NCBI GenBank assembly: GCA_937138255.1
Contig: CAKZOU010000032.1
Span: 92,581 to 156,580 of the forward strand
Length of the DNA: 64,000 nucleotides
From: an uncultured Paracoccaceae bacterium
GTDB taxonomy: Bacteria > Pseudomonadota > Alphaproteobacteria > Rhodobacterales > Rhodobacteraceae
Direction of reading: 5' to 3'
The notes under the pieces are model-generated. The model saw only the letters and a program-made list of their open reading frames with translations. It was not told the DNA's origin and ran no database searches. Positions 26,245 through 34,055 of the stretch are shown here, piece after piece. Every line of letters starts with the position of its first letter. The stretch's first letter is position 1. A program made the translations under genes and the position numbers.

Positions 26245-28484
26245 TGCCTCTGGACAGCAAGACAACCGGCTTCAAATACATCGGCACGCGCCCCGATCGT
26301 CCCGACGGTATCGACAAGGTGACGGGCAAGGCCCGCTATGGCGCCGATGCCTATGCCTCCGGGATGCTGCATGGCGTGATGGTCCGCTCGCCCCATGCGC
26401 ATGCCAAGATCAAGAAGATCGACGCTTCCAAGGCGCTTGCGCTCAAGGGCGTGAAGGCCGTTGTCACCCGCGCCGATTTTCCGACCGGCCTCGAGGGCGA
26501 GGACTGGAACATTCAGGAAAACTGCATGGCGGGCGAGGTGGCGCTTTATGACGGCCATGCCGTTGCCGCCGTTGCCGCGACCAGCCTTCTTTTGGCCCGC
26601 GAAGCTGCCAAGCTGATCGAGGTCGAGTATGAGGTGCTGCCGCACGTCACCGATGTGGACGAGGCGATGAAGCCGGGCGCTCCGGCGATCCGCGCGGGGG
26701 CCGCAGATTATTCGGTGCCCGAGGGGCTGCATCCCAACGTCATGCGCTATATCGAATACGGCCACGGCGATCTCGATGCGGGCTTTGCCGCAGCCGACCT
26801 CGTCATGGAAAACACCTACAAAACCGAGGCCGCCCATCAGGGCTATATCGAGCCTCACGCCTGCCTTGCCCAGCTCGGATCGGACGGCAAAGGCGAGATG
26901 TGGGTCTGCACCCAAGGCCATTGGTTCATCCGCCGGATGAGTGCTGCGGTTCTTGGCATCGACGTCGCCAACCTGCGGGTAACGCCTTCGGAGATCGGCG
27001 GCGGTTTCGGCGGCAAGACGACCGTGTTTGTCGAACCTGTCGCGCTGGCGCTCAGCCGCAAGGCGGGCAAGCCCGTGAAGATGGTGATGACCCGTTCCGA
27101 AGTCCTCCGCGCCACGGGGCCGACCTCGTCGTCGTCGATCGACGTGAAGATGGGGATGAAAAAAGATGGCACCATGACCGCCGCGAAGGTCACCATGCGG
27201 ATGCAAGGCGGCGCCTTCCCGATGGCGCCGATCGACAGCGCCCTTGATTGCGCCTTCTCCTGCTACAATATCCCGGCCGTGCATCACGAGGGCTATGACG
27301 TTCTGGCCAACCGGCCCAAGCAGGCGGCCTATCGCGCCCCCGGCTCGCCGATGGCGGCGTTCGCCACCGAGAGCCTTGTTGACGAGATGTGCCGTGCGCT
27401 GAAGCTCGATCCGCTGAAAACGCGCCTCAAGAACGCCTCCCGCGAGGGGACCAAGGCCAGCTTCGGCCCGACCTTCCCGCGCATCGGCCTTGTCGAGACG
27501 CTGGAAGCCGCGCTGGCGCATCCGCATTACGCGGCCCCCCTTGGTCCCAATCAGGGCAGGGGCGTGGCCAGCGGCTATTGGATGAACTGGGGCGGCGAGA
27601 CCTCGGTTTCGGCAGCGCTCGGCGAGGATGGCTCGGTGACGGTCTCGGTCGGCACGCCCGACATCGGCGGCAGCCGCGCCTCAATGGCGCTGATGGCGGC
27701 CGAGGCGCTGGGCATCCCTTACGAGAACGTGCGCGTCAACGTCGTCGACACCGGCTCGCTCGGTGTCAACGAGCCGACCCACGGCAGCCGCGCGACCTAT
27801 GCGACCGGCCTTGCCACCATCGAGGCGGTCAAGCAGATCTCGACCAAGCTCTGCCAGCGGGCCGCCGACAAATGGGGCATCCCCGCCGAAGCGGTGATCT
27901 GGGAAGACGGCTGCGCCAAGCCTTCGGGGCCAAACGCGGGCGAGTTCCCGCCGCTCGCCATTGGCGAGCTGGCCGCCGAGATGGGCGGCACCGGCGGGCC
28001 GATCTCGGGCCATTTCGAGGCGACCCCCTCGGGCCACGGGGGCAGCTTTGGCACCCATATCGTCGACGTCGAGGTCGATCCCGAAACCGGCTATACCTCG
28101 GTTCTGCGCTACACTGTGGTGCAAGACGCGGGCAAGGCGATCCATCCGGCCTATGTGGAAGGGCAGTTTCAGGGTGGCGCGGCGCAGGGCATCGGCTGGG
28201 CGCTGAACGAGGAATACATCTACGGCGCCGACGGGCGGCTGCAGAACACCGTGTTCCTCGATTATCGCATCCCCGTAGCCTCGGACCTTCCGATGATCGA
28301 CACGGTAATCGTCGAAGTGCCGAACCCCGGCCACCCCTACGGCGTGCGCGGTGTCGGCGAGACGGGCATCACCCCGCCGCTGCCGGCCGTGGCCAATGCG
28401 GTCCATGCCGCGGCTGGCGTGCGCCTGCGCAGCCTTCCAATGTCGCCGCCGCGCATCCTTGCGGCGATCAAGGCCAAGGGCTGA
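26244..28484 (+). CDS. molybdenum hydroxylase, molybdopterin-binding large subunit
   Basis: A 746-residue catalytic subunit starting at ATG 26244; an alternative GTG start lies one codon earlier. Family marks: GIDKVTGKARYGAD at the N-terminus, GGGFGGKT near residue 255, and the catalytic Glu in GVGETGITPPLPAVANAV near residue 702. The active-site loop reads AYRAPGSP near residue 363. Form I CO dehydrogenase has AYXCSFR there and form II AYRGAGR, so this is not a canonical CO dehydrogenase. It is some other purine, aldehyde or N-heterocycle hydroxylase. The next gene begins on its last base. Confidence 0.9.
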   Translation: MPLDSKTTGFKYIGTRPDRPDGIDKVTGKARYGADAYASGMLHGVMVRSPHAHAKIKKIDASKALALKGVKAVVTRADFPTGLEGEDWNIQENCMAGEVALYDGHAVAAVAATSLLLAREAAKLIEVEYEVLPHVTDVDEAMKPGAPAIRAGAADYSVPEGLHPNVMRYIEYGHGDLDAGFAAADLVMENTYKTEAAHQGYIEPHACLAQLGSDGKGEMWVCTQGHWFIRRMSAAVLGIDVANLRVTPSEIGGGFGGKTTVFVEPVALALSRKAGKPVKMVMTRSEVLRATGPTSSSSIDVKMGMKKDGTMTAAKVTMRMQGGAFPMAPIDSALDCAFSCYNIPAVHHEGYDVLANRPKQAAYRAPGSPMAAFATESLVDEMCRALKLDPLKTRLKNASREGTKASFGPTFPRIGLVETLEAALAHPHYAAPLGPNQGRGVASGYWMNWGGETSVSAALGEDGSVTVSVGTPDIGGSRASMALMAAEALGIPYENVRVNVVDTGSLGVNEPTHGSRATYATGLATIEAVKQISTKLCQRAADKWGIPAEAVIWEDGCAKPSGPNAGEFPPLAIGELAAEMGGTGGPISGHFEATPSGHGGSFGTHIVDVEVDPETGYTSVLRYTVVQDAGKAIHPAYVEGQFQGGAAQGIGWALNEEYIYGADGRLQNTVFLDYRIPVASDLPMIDTVIVEVPNPGHPYGVRGVGETGITPPLPAVANAVHAAAGVRLRSLPMSPPRILAAIKAKG

Positions 28485-28729
28485 TGGTCAAGGTTCACCT
28501 CTGGTCGGGTCTGCGCCGGTTTACCGATGGCGCGGATGTGGTCGAGGTGGAGGCCAAGACGGTTGGCGAGATGATGAAAGCATTGGTCGAGGCCCATCCG
28601 GGCCTCGATCCCGTCATCAAGGCGGGGGTTTCGGTCTCGGTCGATGGCAAGCTGATCGCGCGGGGCCTGCATGAGCAGGTCAGCGACGACAGCGAGGTGT
28701 TTCTCCTGCGCCAGCTCAAGGGCGGCTGA
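28484..28729 (+). CDS. MoaD/ThiS-family small sulfur-carrier-like protein
   Basis: An 81-residue beta-grasp protein ending in Leu-Lys-Gly-Gly, the C-terminal GG needed for adenylation and thiocarboxylation in MoaD, ThiS and related carriers. Strand pattern: VKVHLWSGLRRF, then VVEVEAKTVGEMMKALVEAHPGL, then SVSVDGKLI, then VFLLRQLKGG. Its ATG shares the last base of the large-subunit stop, so it belongs to the molybdenum hydroxylase operon. A dedicated MoaD for molybdopterin synthesis, or a sulfur donor for the sulfido ligand of this enzyme, are both possible; neither is proven by sequence. Confidence 0.85.
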   Translation: MVKVHLWSGLRRFTDGADVVEVEAKTVGEMMKALVEAHPGLDPVIKAGVSVSVDGKLIARGLHEQVSDDSEVFLLRQLKGG

Positions 28730-28732
28730 GGG

Positions 28733-28776
28733 TTTCCGCTGGATTTTCCGCCCGAGGCGGGCCACCTTTCCGCTGG
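28733..28776 (+). repeat. direct repeat flanking a small hairpin
   Basis: TTTCCGCTGG occurs at 28733-28742 and 28767-28776, on either side of a CCGCC-CGA-GGCGG hairpin (28748-28760), between the MoaD-like and DUF1624 genes. Purpose unknown. Confidence 0.6.
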
Positions 28777-28792
28777 GGCAAGGGAGCAAGAC

Positions 28793-29527
28793 ATGGCGCA
28801 GACGGTGGGCGGGCGCATCTTGGCAATTGATGTGGCGCGGACGGTCGCCATTTTGATGATGGTGACGTTCCACTTCACCTATGATCTCGAAATGTTTGGG
28901 TTTATTCCGGGTGGCACGACCACGCACGGGTTTTGGGCGCTCTTTGCCAGAGCGACGGCCGGCAGCTTTCTGTTCCTTGTGGGCTTCAGCCTTTACCTCT
29001 CGCACGGGCAGGGGATTCGCTGGCCCTCGTTCTGGAAGCGCTTCGCAAAGGTCGCGGGCGCGGCGGCGCTGGTCTCGGCAGGGACGTTTCTGGTCATGCC
29101 AAACACTTTCGTCTATTTCGGCATCCTGCATTCGATCTCGGTGGCAAGCCTCTTGGGCCTCGCCTTCCTACGCCTGCCGGCGGTGGTGACGCTTGTCTTG
29201 GGGGCTGTGGTCATCGCACTTCCCAATTATGTCAGCCTCCCAGCGCTCAACAGCCCGTTTTTCTACTGGACCGGCCTGTCGACATGGTGGCCGCCGTCAA
29301 TCGACTATGAGCCGGTGTTTCCGTGGTTCGGGCCAGCCCTGTTCGGCATCGGCGCCGCCAAAGCGTTGACCGCCCTCCTGCCAAATGCCTTGATGCAGTC
29401 GGCAGCCGCGGGGCAGGGGTCGTTGCAATGGCTCGCCTCTTTTCCGGGGCGGCATAGCCTAGTGATCTACCTTGCGCATCAGCCGGTCCTGATCAGCGTG
29501 ATCTGGATCTATCTCATGCTGTCCTGA
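28793..29527 (+). CDS. DUF1624/HGSNAT-type membrane protein (acyltransferase-like)
   Basis: A 244-residue integral membrane protein with about seven hydrophobic helices. The N-terminal LAIDVARTVAILMMVTFHFTYDLEMF and the later FGILHSISVASLLGLAFL and HSLVIYLAHQPVLI segments are hallmarks of the DUF1624 / heparan-alpha-glucosaminide N-acetyltransferase catalytic family, where the first His is thought to carry the acyl group. It lies 63 bases after the MoaD-like gene and 56 bases before matB on the same strand, so co-transcription is possible. Whether it is tied to the molybdenum enzyme is unknown. Confidence 0.8.
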   Translation: MAQTVGGRILAIDVARTVAILMMVTFHFTYDLEMFGFIPGGTTTHGFWALFARATAGSFLFLVGFSLYLSHGQGIRWPSFWKRFAKVAGAAALVSAGTFLVMPNTFVYFGILHSISVASLLGLAFLRLPAVVTLVLGAVVIALPNYVSLPALNSPFFYWTGLSTWWPPSIDYEPVFPWFGPALFGIGAAKALTALLPNALMQSAAAGQGSLQWLASFPGRHSLVIYLAHQPVLISVIWIYLMLS

Positions 29528-29583
29528 CGGCTTTACCCGCGCTCCGGTTTGGCGCAAAAAGCCGATGACAGCAGGGGACCGCC

Positions 29584-31095
29584 ATGACCAATCCGCTTTA
29601 CGACACGCTCTTTGGCCGCCATGCCGGATCCGAGGCGCCGTTCCTCTACCCTGAAAGTGCGGCGGCGATCAGCTATGCCGGCTTTCTGGCGATGGCGGCG
29701 CGGCTGTCGAACGCGATTTCGGCGCTTGGCCTTGTCCCCGGCGATCGGATCGCCGCGCAGATCGACAAATCGCCCGAGGCGCTCGCGCTTTATGCGGCTT
29801 GCGTGCAGGGCGGGTTTGTCTTCCTGCCGCTGAACACGGCCTATACGCCCGCCGAGCTCGGCTATTTTCTCACCGACAGCGGTGCTAGGCTCGTTGTGGC
29901 CAGCGATGCGACCGAGGCGCGGATTGCGCCTTTGGTGGAGGGAACCGGCGCCGTCGTGAGAACGCTCAACGCCGACGGAAGCGGCAGCCTTGCGGCCTTG
30001 GCGGCGAGCCAACCGGACGTCGCTCTGGTGGCCGAGCGTGGCCCGGACGACCTCGCTGCGCTTCTTTATACCTCTGGCACCACGGGCCGTTCCAAGGGCG
30101 CAATGTTGAGCCAGAACAACCTCTTGTCGAACGCTCTTACACTGGCCGCGGCGTGGCGGTTCACCGAGAAGGACGTGCTTTTGCACGCTCTGCCGATCTA
30201 CCATACCCACGGGCTTTTTGTGGCGACGAACGTGATCCTCGCCACCGGCGGGGCAATGATTTTCTTCGGCAAATTCGACGTGGAGGCGCTGGTGCGCGAG
30301 ATGCCGCGCGCCACGGCGCTCATGGGGGTGCCAACCTTCTACACCCGCCTTCTCGATCACCCTGCCTTCACCCGCGACCTGACCAAGGGGGTGCGCCTCT
30401 TCGTGTCCGGCAGCGCGCCTTTGCTGGCCGAAACCCATGGCCGCTTTGAAGAGCGCACCGGCCACCGGATCCTCGAACGCTATGGCATGACCGAGACGAA
30501 TATGAACACCTCCAACCCCTACGACGGCGACCGCCGCGCCGGAACGGTCGGCCTGCCGCTGCCGGGGGTGGAGCTGAAGATCACCGATCCGGCCACCGGT
30601 GCGACCCTGCCGCAAGGCGAGGTGGGCGTGATCGAGGTGAGGGGGGCAAACGTCTTTCAGGGCTATTGGCAGATGCCGGAGAAGACCCGCGAAGAGCTGC
30701 GCGAGGATGGGTTTTTCATCACCGGCGACCTCGCCCGGATGGACGCGGACGGCTATGTGACGATCATCGGCCGTGGCAAGGATCTGATCATTTCGGGCGG
30801 GTTCAACGTCTATCCCAAGGAGGTCGAGACGCTGCTCGACGAACAGCCCGGCGTTCTCGAAAGCGCGGTGATCGGCGTGCCGCATCCCGATCTGGGCGAG
30901 GTCGCCGTGGGCATCCTCGTGCGCCAGAAAGGGCAGGAGCCCGACCTCGACCAGATCGCTGCAGCGATGGGGCAGGCGCTGGCGCGCTTCAAACAGCCGC
31001 GCACCCTGATCGTCGTGGACGAGTTGCCGCGCAACACGATGGGCAAGGTTCAGAAGAACATCCTGCGGCAAAGCTACGGCGGGCTGTTCAGCTAG
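29584..31095 (+). CDS. matB: malonyl-CoA synthetase
   Basis: A 503-residue acyl-CoA synthetase that activates malonate (or methylmalonate) with ATP and CoA. The P-loop is LLYTSGTTGRSKGA near residue 160, and the adenylate motif YGMTETNMNTSNPYDGDRR near 300 is characteristic of MatB, whose Arg residues bind the second carboxylate. The hinge GRGKDLIISGGFNVYPKEVE and C-terminal Lys in NTMGKVQKN (catalytic) are present. It is convergent with the TetR gene (4-base overlap). No malonyl-CoA decarboxylase or malonate transporter is in the window. Confidence 0.9.
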   Translation: MTNPLYDTLFGRHAGSEAPFLYPESAAAISYAGFLAMAARLSNAISALGLVPGDRIAAQIDKSPEALALYAACVQGGFVFLPLNTAYTPAELGYFLTDSGARLVVASDATEARIAPLVEGTGAVVRTLNADGSGSLAALAASQPDVALVAERGPDDLAALLYTSGTTGRSKGAMLSQNNLLSNALTLAAAWRFTEKDVLLHALPIYHTHGLFVATNVILATGGAMIFFGKFDVEALVREMPRATALMGVPTFYTRLLDHPAFTRDLTKGVRLFVSGSAPLLAETHGRFEERTGHRILERYGMTETNMNTSNPYDGDRRAGTVGLPLPGVELKITDPATGATLPQGEVGVIEVRGANVFQGYWQMPEKTREELREDGFFITGDLARMDADGYVTIIGRGKDLIISGGFNVYPKEVETLLDEQPGVLESAVIGVPHPDLGEVAVGILVRQKGQEPDLDQIAAAMGQALARFKQPRTLIVVDELPRNTMGKVQKNILRQSYGGLFS

Positions 31096-31715
31096 ACCTC
31101 GAAGGTTTCGGGAAAGAAGGCGCGGGCCGTGTGCAACACCACGGCGCGGGCGGTGTCGCGGTCGAAGCGGTCGGGGTGGAGGTAGTAATCGGTCCAGAGA
31201 CCCTCGAGAAGGGCGATGATCGACAGGGCGGCAATCTGCGGATCGGTGCCAGGGTTGGCACCTCTCTTGCAGAGTTCGCGGCAAATCGAGGTGATCGTGC
31301 GCTGCATCTTGGCGTCGCGAGAGTCGATGAAGGGCATGAATTCCGGCGAGGAATGCGCCTCGCCGCGAAATGCGAACCAGACGGCCATGGTGCGCCGATT
31401 GAGAACGACGGGATCGAAATCGGCGTCGATGATCGCCCGAAGCTGCGCTTCGGGGCGGATTCCGGCGCCTTCCATCGCCACGATCCAGTGCCGGGTATAA
31501 TCTTCAGAGAATTGTTCAGCTACGGACAGCAAGAGATTGTTCTTGCTGGAAAAGTGCAGGTTTACCATGCCGCGGGACAAGCCTGCCTTTTCAAGTATCC
31601 GGCTGACCGATACCGCGGCCAGACCATGCTCGGCGATGGCATCCGCCGTCGCCTCGATCAGGGCGCGCCTGTGCCGCGCCTTGGTCTGTTCCCGTGCAGA
31701 TTTGGCCTCGGGCAT
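31092..31715 (-). CDS. TetR-family regulator, BetI-like
   Basis: A 207-residue TetR-type repressor from the ATG at 31713-31715. The N-terminal helix-turn-helix runs RRALIEATADAIAEHGLAAV and SVSRILEKAGLSRGMVNLHF. The C-terminal part (VWFAFRGEAHSSPEFM, LCKRG, ALLEGLWTDYYLHPDRFD) follows the BetI pattern, a group that often senses choline or other quaternary amines. It is divergent from the class III aminotransferase gene, with a perfect 18-bp palindrome between them. A second BetI-like gene (33303-33935) flanks the other side of the aminotransferase. The inducer is unknown. Confidence 0.88.
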   Translation of the reverse strand: MPEAKSAREQTKARHRRALIEATADAIAEHGLAAVSVSRILEKAGLSRGMVNLHFSSKNNLLLSVAEQFSEDYTRHWIVAMEGAGIRPEAQLRAIIDADFDPVVLNRRTMAVWFAFRGEAHSSPEFMPFIDSRDAKMQRTITSICRELCKRGANPGTDPQIAALSIIALLEGLWTDYYLHPDRFDRDTARAVVLHTARAFFPETFEV

Positions 31716-31778
31716 TCCTCTCACTCCAACCTGTCCGATGCAAAGCATTGGCAGGCTTTATGGCGACTTGGAAGGCGA

Positions 31779-31803
31779 TTGACAATGAATGAACGTTCAT
31801 TCA
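31779..31803 (+). promoter_or_regulatory. TTGACA box with an 18-bp palindrome, candidate TetR/BetI operator
   Basis: TTGACA (31779-31784) is followed after one base by the perfect palindrome TGAATGAACGTTCATTCA (31786-31803). A repressor bound there would block the promoter region of the aminotransferase gene at 31843 and could also affect the divergent TetR gene. The -10 box is not clear: 17 bases downstream only CAGATT is found. Confidence 0.75.
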
Positions 31804-31842
31804 GATTGCTTATGATCAAATCACCCGAGTCCGGAGTAGAAC

Positions 31843-33309
31843 ATGACCTCGCTCATCAATGATTTTTCCCGTCACAACGACTGGGATAACAAGAATGTTC
31901 TGCACCCTTGGGAAGGGATGGAAGACCACGGCCACACCGAGCGGACCTTTCCGGTCAGCGGCGATGGCATCCATATTCAGGACGAATCCGGCCGAAAGCT
32001 GATCGATATGACCGCCGGGATGTGGTGCGTGCAGATCGGATATAATCGGCCAGAGATGGCGCAGGCGATCGCCGATCAGGTCATGGCAATGCCCTATTAC
32101 AATCCGTTTGCGCTTGGACATTCGACCGCCGCTGAACTGGCCCACAAGATTGCCCAGCACACGCCGGGCGATCTCAATACCGTGTTCTTTACCACCGGAG
32201 GCTCGACGGCTGTCGATAGCGCCATCCGCTTCCTTCACTTCCGCAACAACATCCTCGGAAAGCCTGAAAAGAAGATCATCATCTCGCGTGCCAAGGCCTA
32301 TCATGGCTCGACCTACCTTTCGGCCTCGATGTGCGGCAAGGAGCGGGACGTTGGTTATTTCGACCATGCCCAAGACCTGCGTCATATGCTGCCGGATGTG
32401 AATCCCTACCGGCGGCCCGAGGGAATGTCGCTCGACACCTTCCTGGACGAGAAGGTGGCCGATCTCGAAAACGCGATTTTGAAGCTGGGTTCCGATCGCG
32501 TTGCCGCCTTCATCGCCGAACCGATCCTCGCCTCGGGCGGTGTGATCGTTCCGGTGCCGGGCTACCACAAGCGCTGCTTTGAGGTCTGCCGCAAGCACGA
32601 TGTGCTCTACATCTCGGACGAGGTGGTGACGGGCTTTGGCCGCCTTGGCCACTGGTTCGCCTCCGAAGCGGTCTTCGACATTGTCCCCGATATCATCACA
32701 ACCGCCAAAGGCCTGACGTCGGGCTATGTTCCGATGGGCGCGGCCATCATTTCCGACCGTCTGATCGCCGAGGTTTCGGGCGCGAACTCCAAGGGTGCGA
32801 CCTTCTCCAACGGCTTTACCTATTCCGGCCATCCGGTTTCCGCCGCTGCGGCGCTCAAGAACATGGAGATTATCGAGCGCGAGGGTATCCTCGAGCACGT
32901 TCGCGAGATCAGCCCCTATTTCCAGGAGCGGCTGCATTCCCTGCGTGATCTTCCGATCGTTGGCGATACCCGTGGCATGGGCCTTATGGGATGCGTCGAC
33001 TGTGTGGCCGATCCGGTCAGCAAGAACCCTCTGGCGCTGGATTATGAGGTCGGGAGCCGCATCGATGCCCATTGCCAGAAGATGGGCCTGCTTGTCCGCC
33101 CGCTGATCAATATGTGTGTGTTCTCGCCGCCGCTGACCATCACCCGCAGCCAGATCGACGAGATGTTCGACATCCTTCGCAAAGCCATCGAGATCACGCA
33201 GGAAGAGCTGCTGGCCGAGGGGTTGTGGGACGGCGCGCATGAAACCACCGAGCACGCGCCGCTTCGTGAAGGGCATCGCAACAAGCACACCGGTGCGCCA
33301 TCCTACTGA
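31843..33309 (+). CDS. class III (omega) aminotransferase
   Basis: A 488-residue PLP enzyme of the omega-amino acid:pyruvate transaminase group. The family segment FTTGGSTAVDSAIRF (PLP phosphate site), the cofactor Asp in YISDEVVTGFGRLG (about residue 260) and the Schiff-base Lys in TTAKGLTSGYVPMG (about residue 289) are all present. Substrates in this family include putrescine, taurine, beta-alanine and other terminal amines. It is flanked by two BetI-like repressors and followed by flavoprotein, GcvT-like and MttB-like genes and a polyamine-type transporter, so an amine or quaternary-ammonium breakdown product is the likely substrate. The exact amine cannot be told. Confidence 0.88.
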   Translation: MTSLINDFSRHNDWDNKNVLHPWEGMEDHGHTERTFPVSGDGIHIQDESGRKLIDMTAGMWCVQIGYNRPEMAQAIADQVMAMPYYNPFALGHSTAAELAHKIAQHTPGDLNTVFFTTGGSTAVDSAIRFLHFRNNILGKPEKKIIISRAKAYHGSTYLSASMCGKERDVGYFDHAQDLRHMLPDVNPYRRPEGMSLDTFLDEKVADLENAILKLGSDRVAAFIAEPILASGGVIVPVPGYHKRCFEVCRKHDVLYISDEVVTGFGRLGHWFASEAVFDIVPDIITTAKGLTSGYVPMGAAIISDRLIAEVSGANSKGATFSNGFTYSGHPVSAAAALKNMEIIEREGILEHVREISPYFQERLHSLRDLPIVGDTRGMGLMGCVDCVADPVSKNPLALDYEVGSRIDAHCQKMGLLVRPLINMCVFSPPLTITRSQIDEMFDILRKAIEITQEELLAEGLWDGAHETTEHAPLREGHRNKHTGAPSY

Positions 33310-33935
33310 GGGATGGCGGCGGCCCATTTCGGCAAGAGAAGCCGCAGATGGGCCATCGCCATGGATCGGGCATCGGTCCGGCTGAGGGATTTGGCCGAGA
33401 TATGCATCTGCAGCCACAGGCCATCGGTCATCGCATCAATGGAATGCGCCAGAAGGGCGGGATCGCAGGTCTCGCCCTTGTTTGTTTCACAAAAGGCGCG
33501 GCAGGCCGAGATCATCGCCTCGTAGCGGTGGATCTCGCTCTTGGCGCAGATCTCATTGTAGAGAGGCTGAGCCCCGGCCTCGCCCCAGAACGCGAACCAA
33601 AGGGCAAGTTTCTTGCGGCTGCAAACGGGTGCAGTGAAATCAGACCGCACCAGTCCGACGATCCGCTGGAGCGGGTCGGGTTCCTCCAGCGCTGCCTGCC
33701 AGCCCTGTTGGTATTCCTCGATCAACCGCCGCAGGGTTTCGGCGAAAAGCCCTTCCTTCGACTTGAAGTGAAAGATCAAGACGCCCTGGCTGACCTCGGC
33801 CAGTGTGGCAACGTTTGCAAGCGTGGTGCCAGATATTCCATATTGCGCCACCGCTTCGACCACGGCCTCGACGATCCGCGCCTGAGTGCGGGCGCTGGTG
33901 GGCGATAGGGCGCGATCTGCGATCTGTGGGGTCAT
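33303..33935 (-). CDS. TetR-family regulator, BetI-like (second)
   Basis: A 210-residue TetR repressor. Helix-turn-helix: ARIVEAVVEAVAQYG then TTLANVATLAEVSQGVLIFHF. The C-terminal half (LALWFAFWGEAGAQPLYNEI, DAMTDGLWLQMHISAKSLS) is again BetI-like and parallels the first TetR protein, so the two are likely old duplicates. It is convergent with the aminotransferase (7-base overlap) and divergent from the flavoprotein operon, with two dyads in the 120-base gap. I infer that it controls the operon starting at 34056. Confidence 0.87.
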   Translation of the reverse strand: MTPQIADRALSPTSARTQARIVEAVVEAVAQYGISGTTLANVATLAEVSQGVLIFHFKSKEGLFAETLRRLIEEYQQGWQAALEEPDPLQRIVGLVRSDFTAPVCSRKKLALWFAFWGEAGAQPLYNEICAKSEIHRYEAMISACRAFCETNKGETCDPALLAHSIDAMTDGLWLQMHISAKSLSRTDARSMAMAHLRLLLPKWAAAIPQ

Positions 33936-33978
33936 GCATTTTCTCTACGCCGCGCCCGTCGGCATGAAAAGCAAAAAC

Positions 33979-34016
33979 TGAGCAAGCGCTCGAAAATTTT
34001 TGACTGAGTGCTCAGT
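33979..34016. promoter_or_regulatory. two dyads between the BetI-like gene and the flavoprotein operon
   Basis: TGAGC-AAGC-GCTCG at 33979-33992 (core dyad GAGC/GCTC) and the perfect ACTGAG-TG-CTCAGT at 34003-34016. The second overlaps a TTGACT box (34000-34005) that could be the -35 of the plus-strand operon. Paired sites beside a TetR gene fit repressor operators for both directions. Confidence 0.6.
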
Positions 34017-34055
34017 TTAAATTACCGTCACACCACGGGAATCGAGGGAGCGGAT

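Noticed and set aside
26184..27527. 447-residue minus-strand open frame
   Set aside because: Antisense to the molybdopterin subunit; Arg/His-rich shadow sequence.
26244..28484. Aerobic CO dehydrogenase (CoxL)
   Set aside because: The active-site loop is AYRAPGSP, not AYXCSFR or AYRGAGR, so CO oxidation is not supported.
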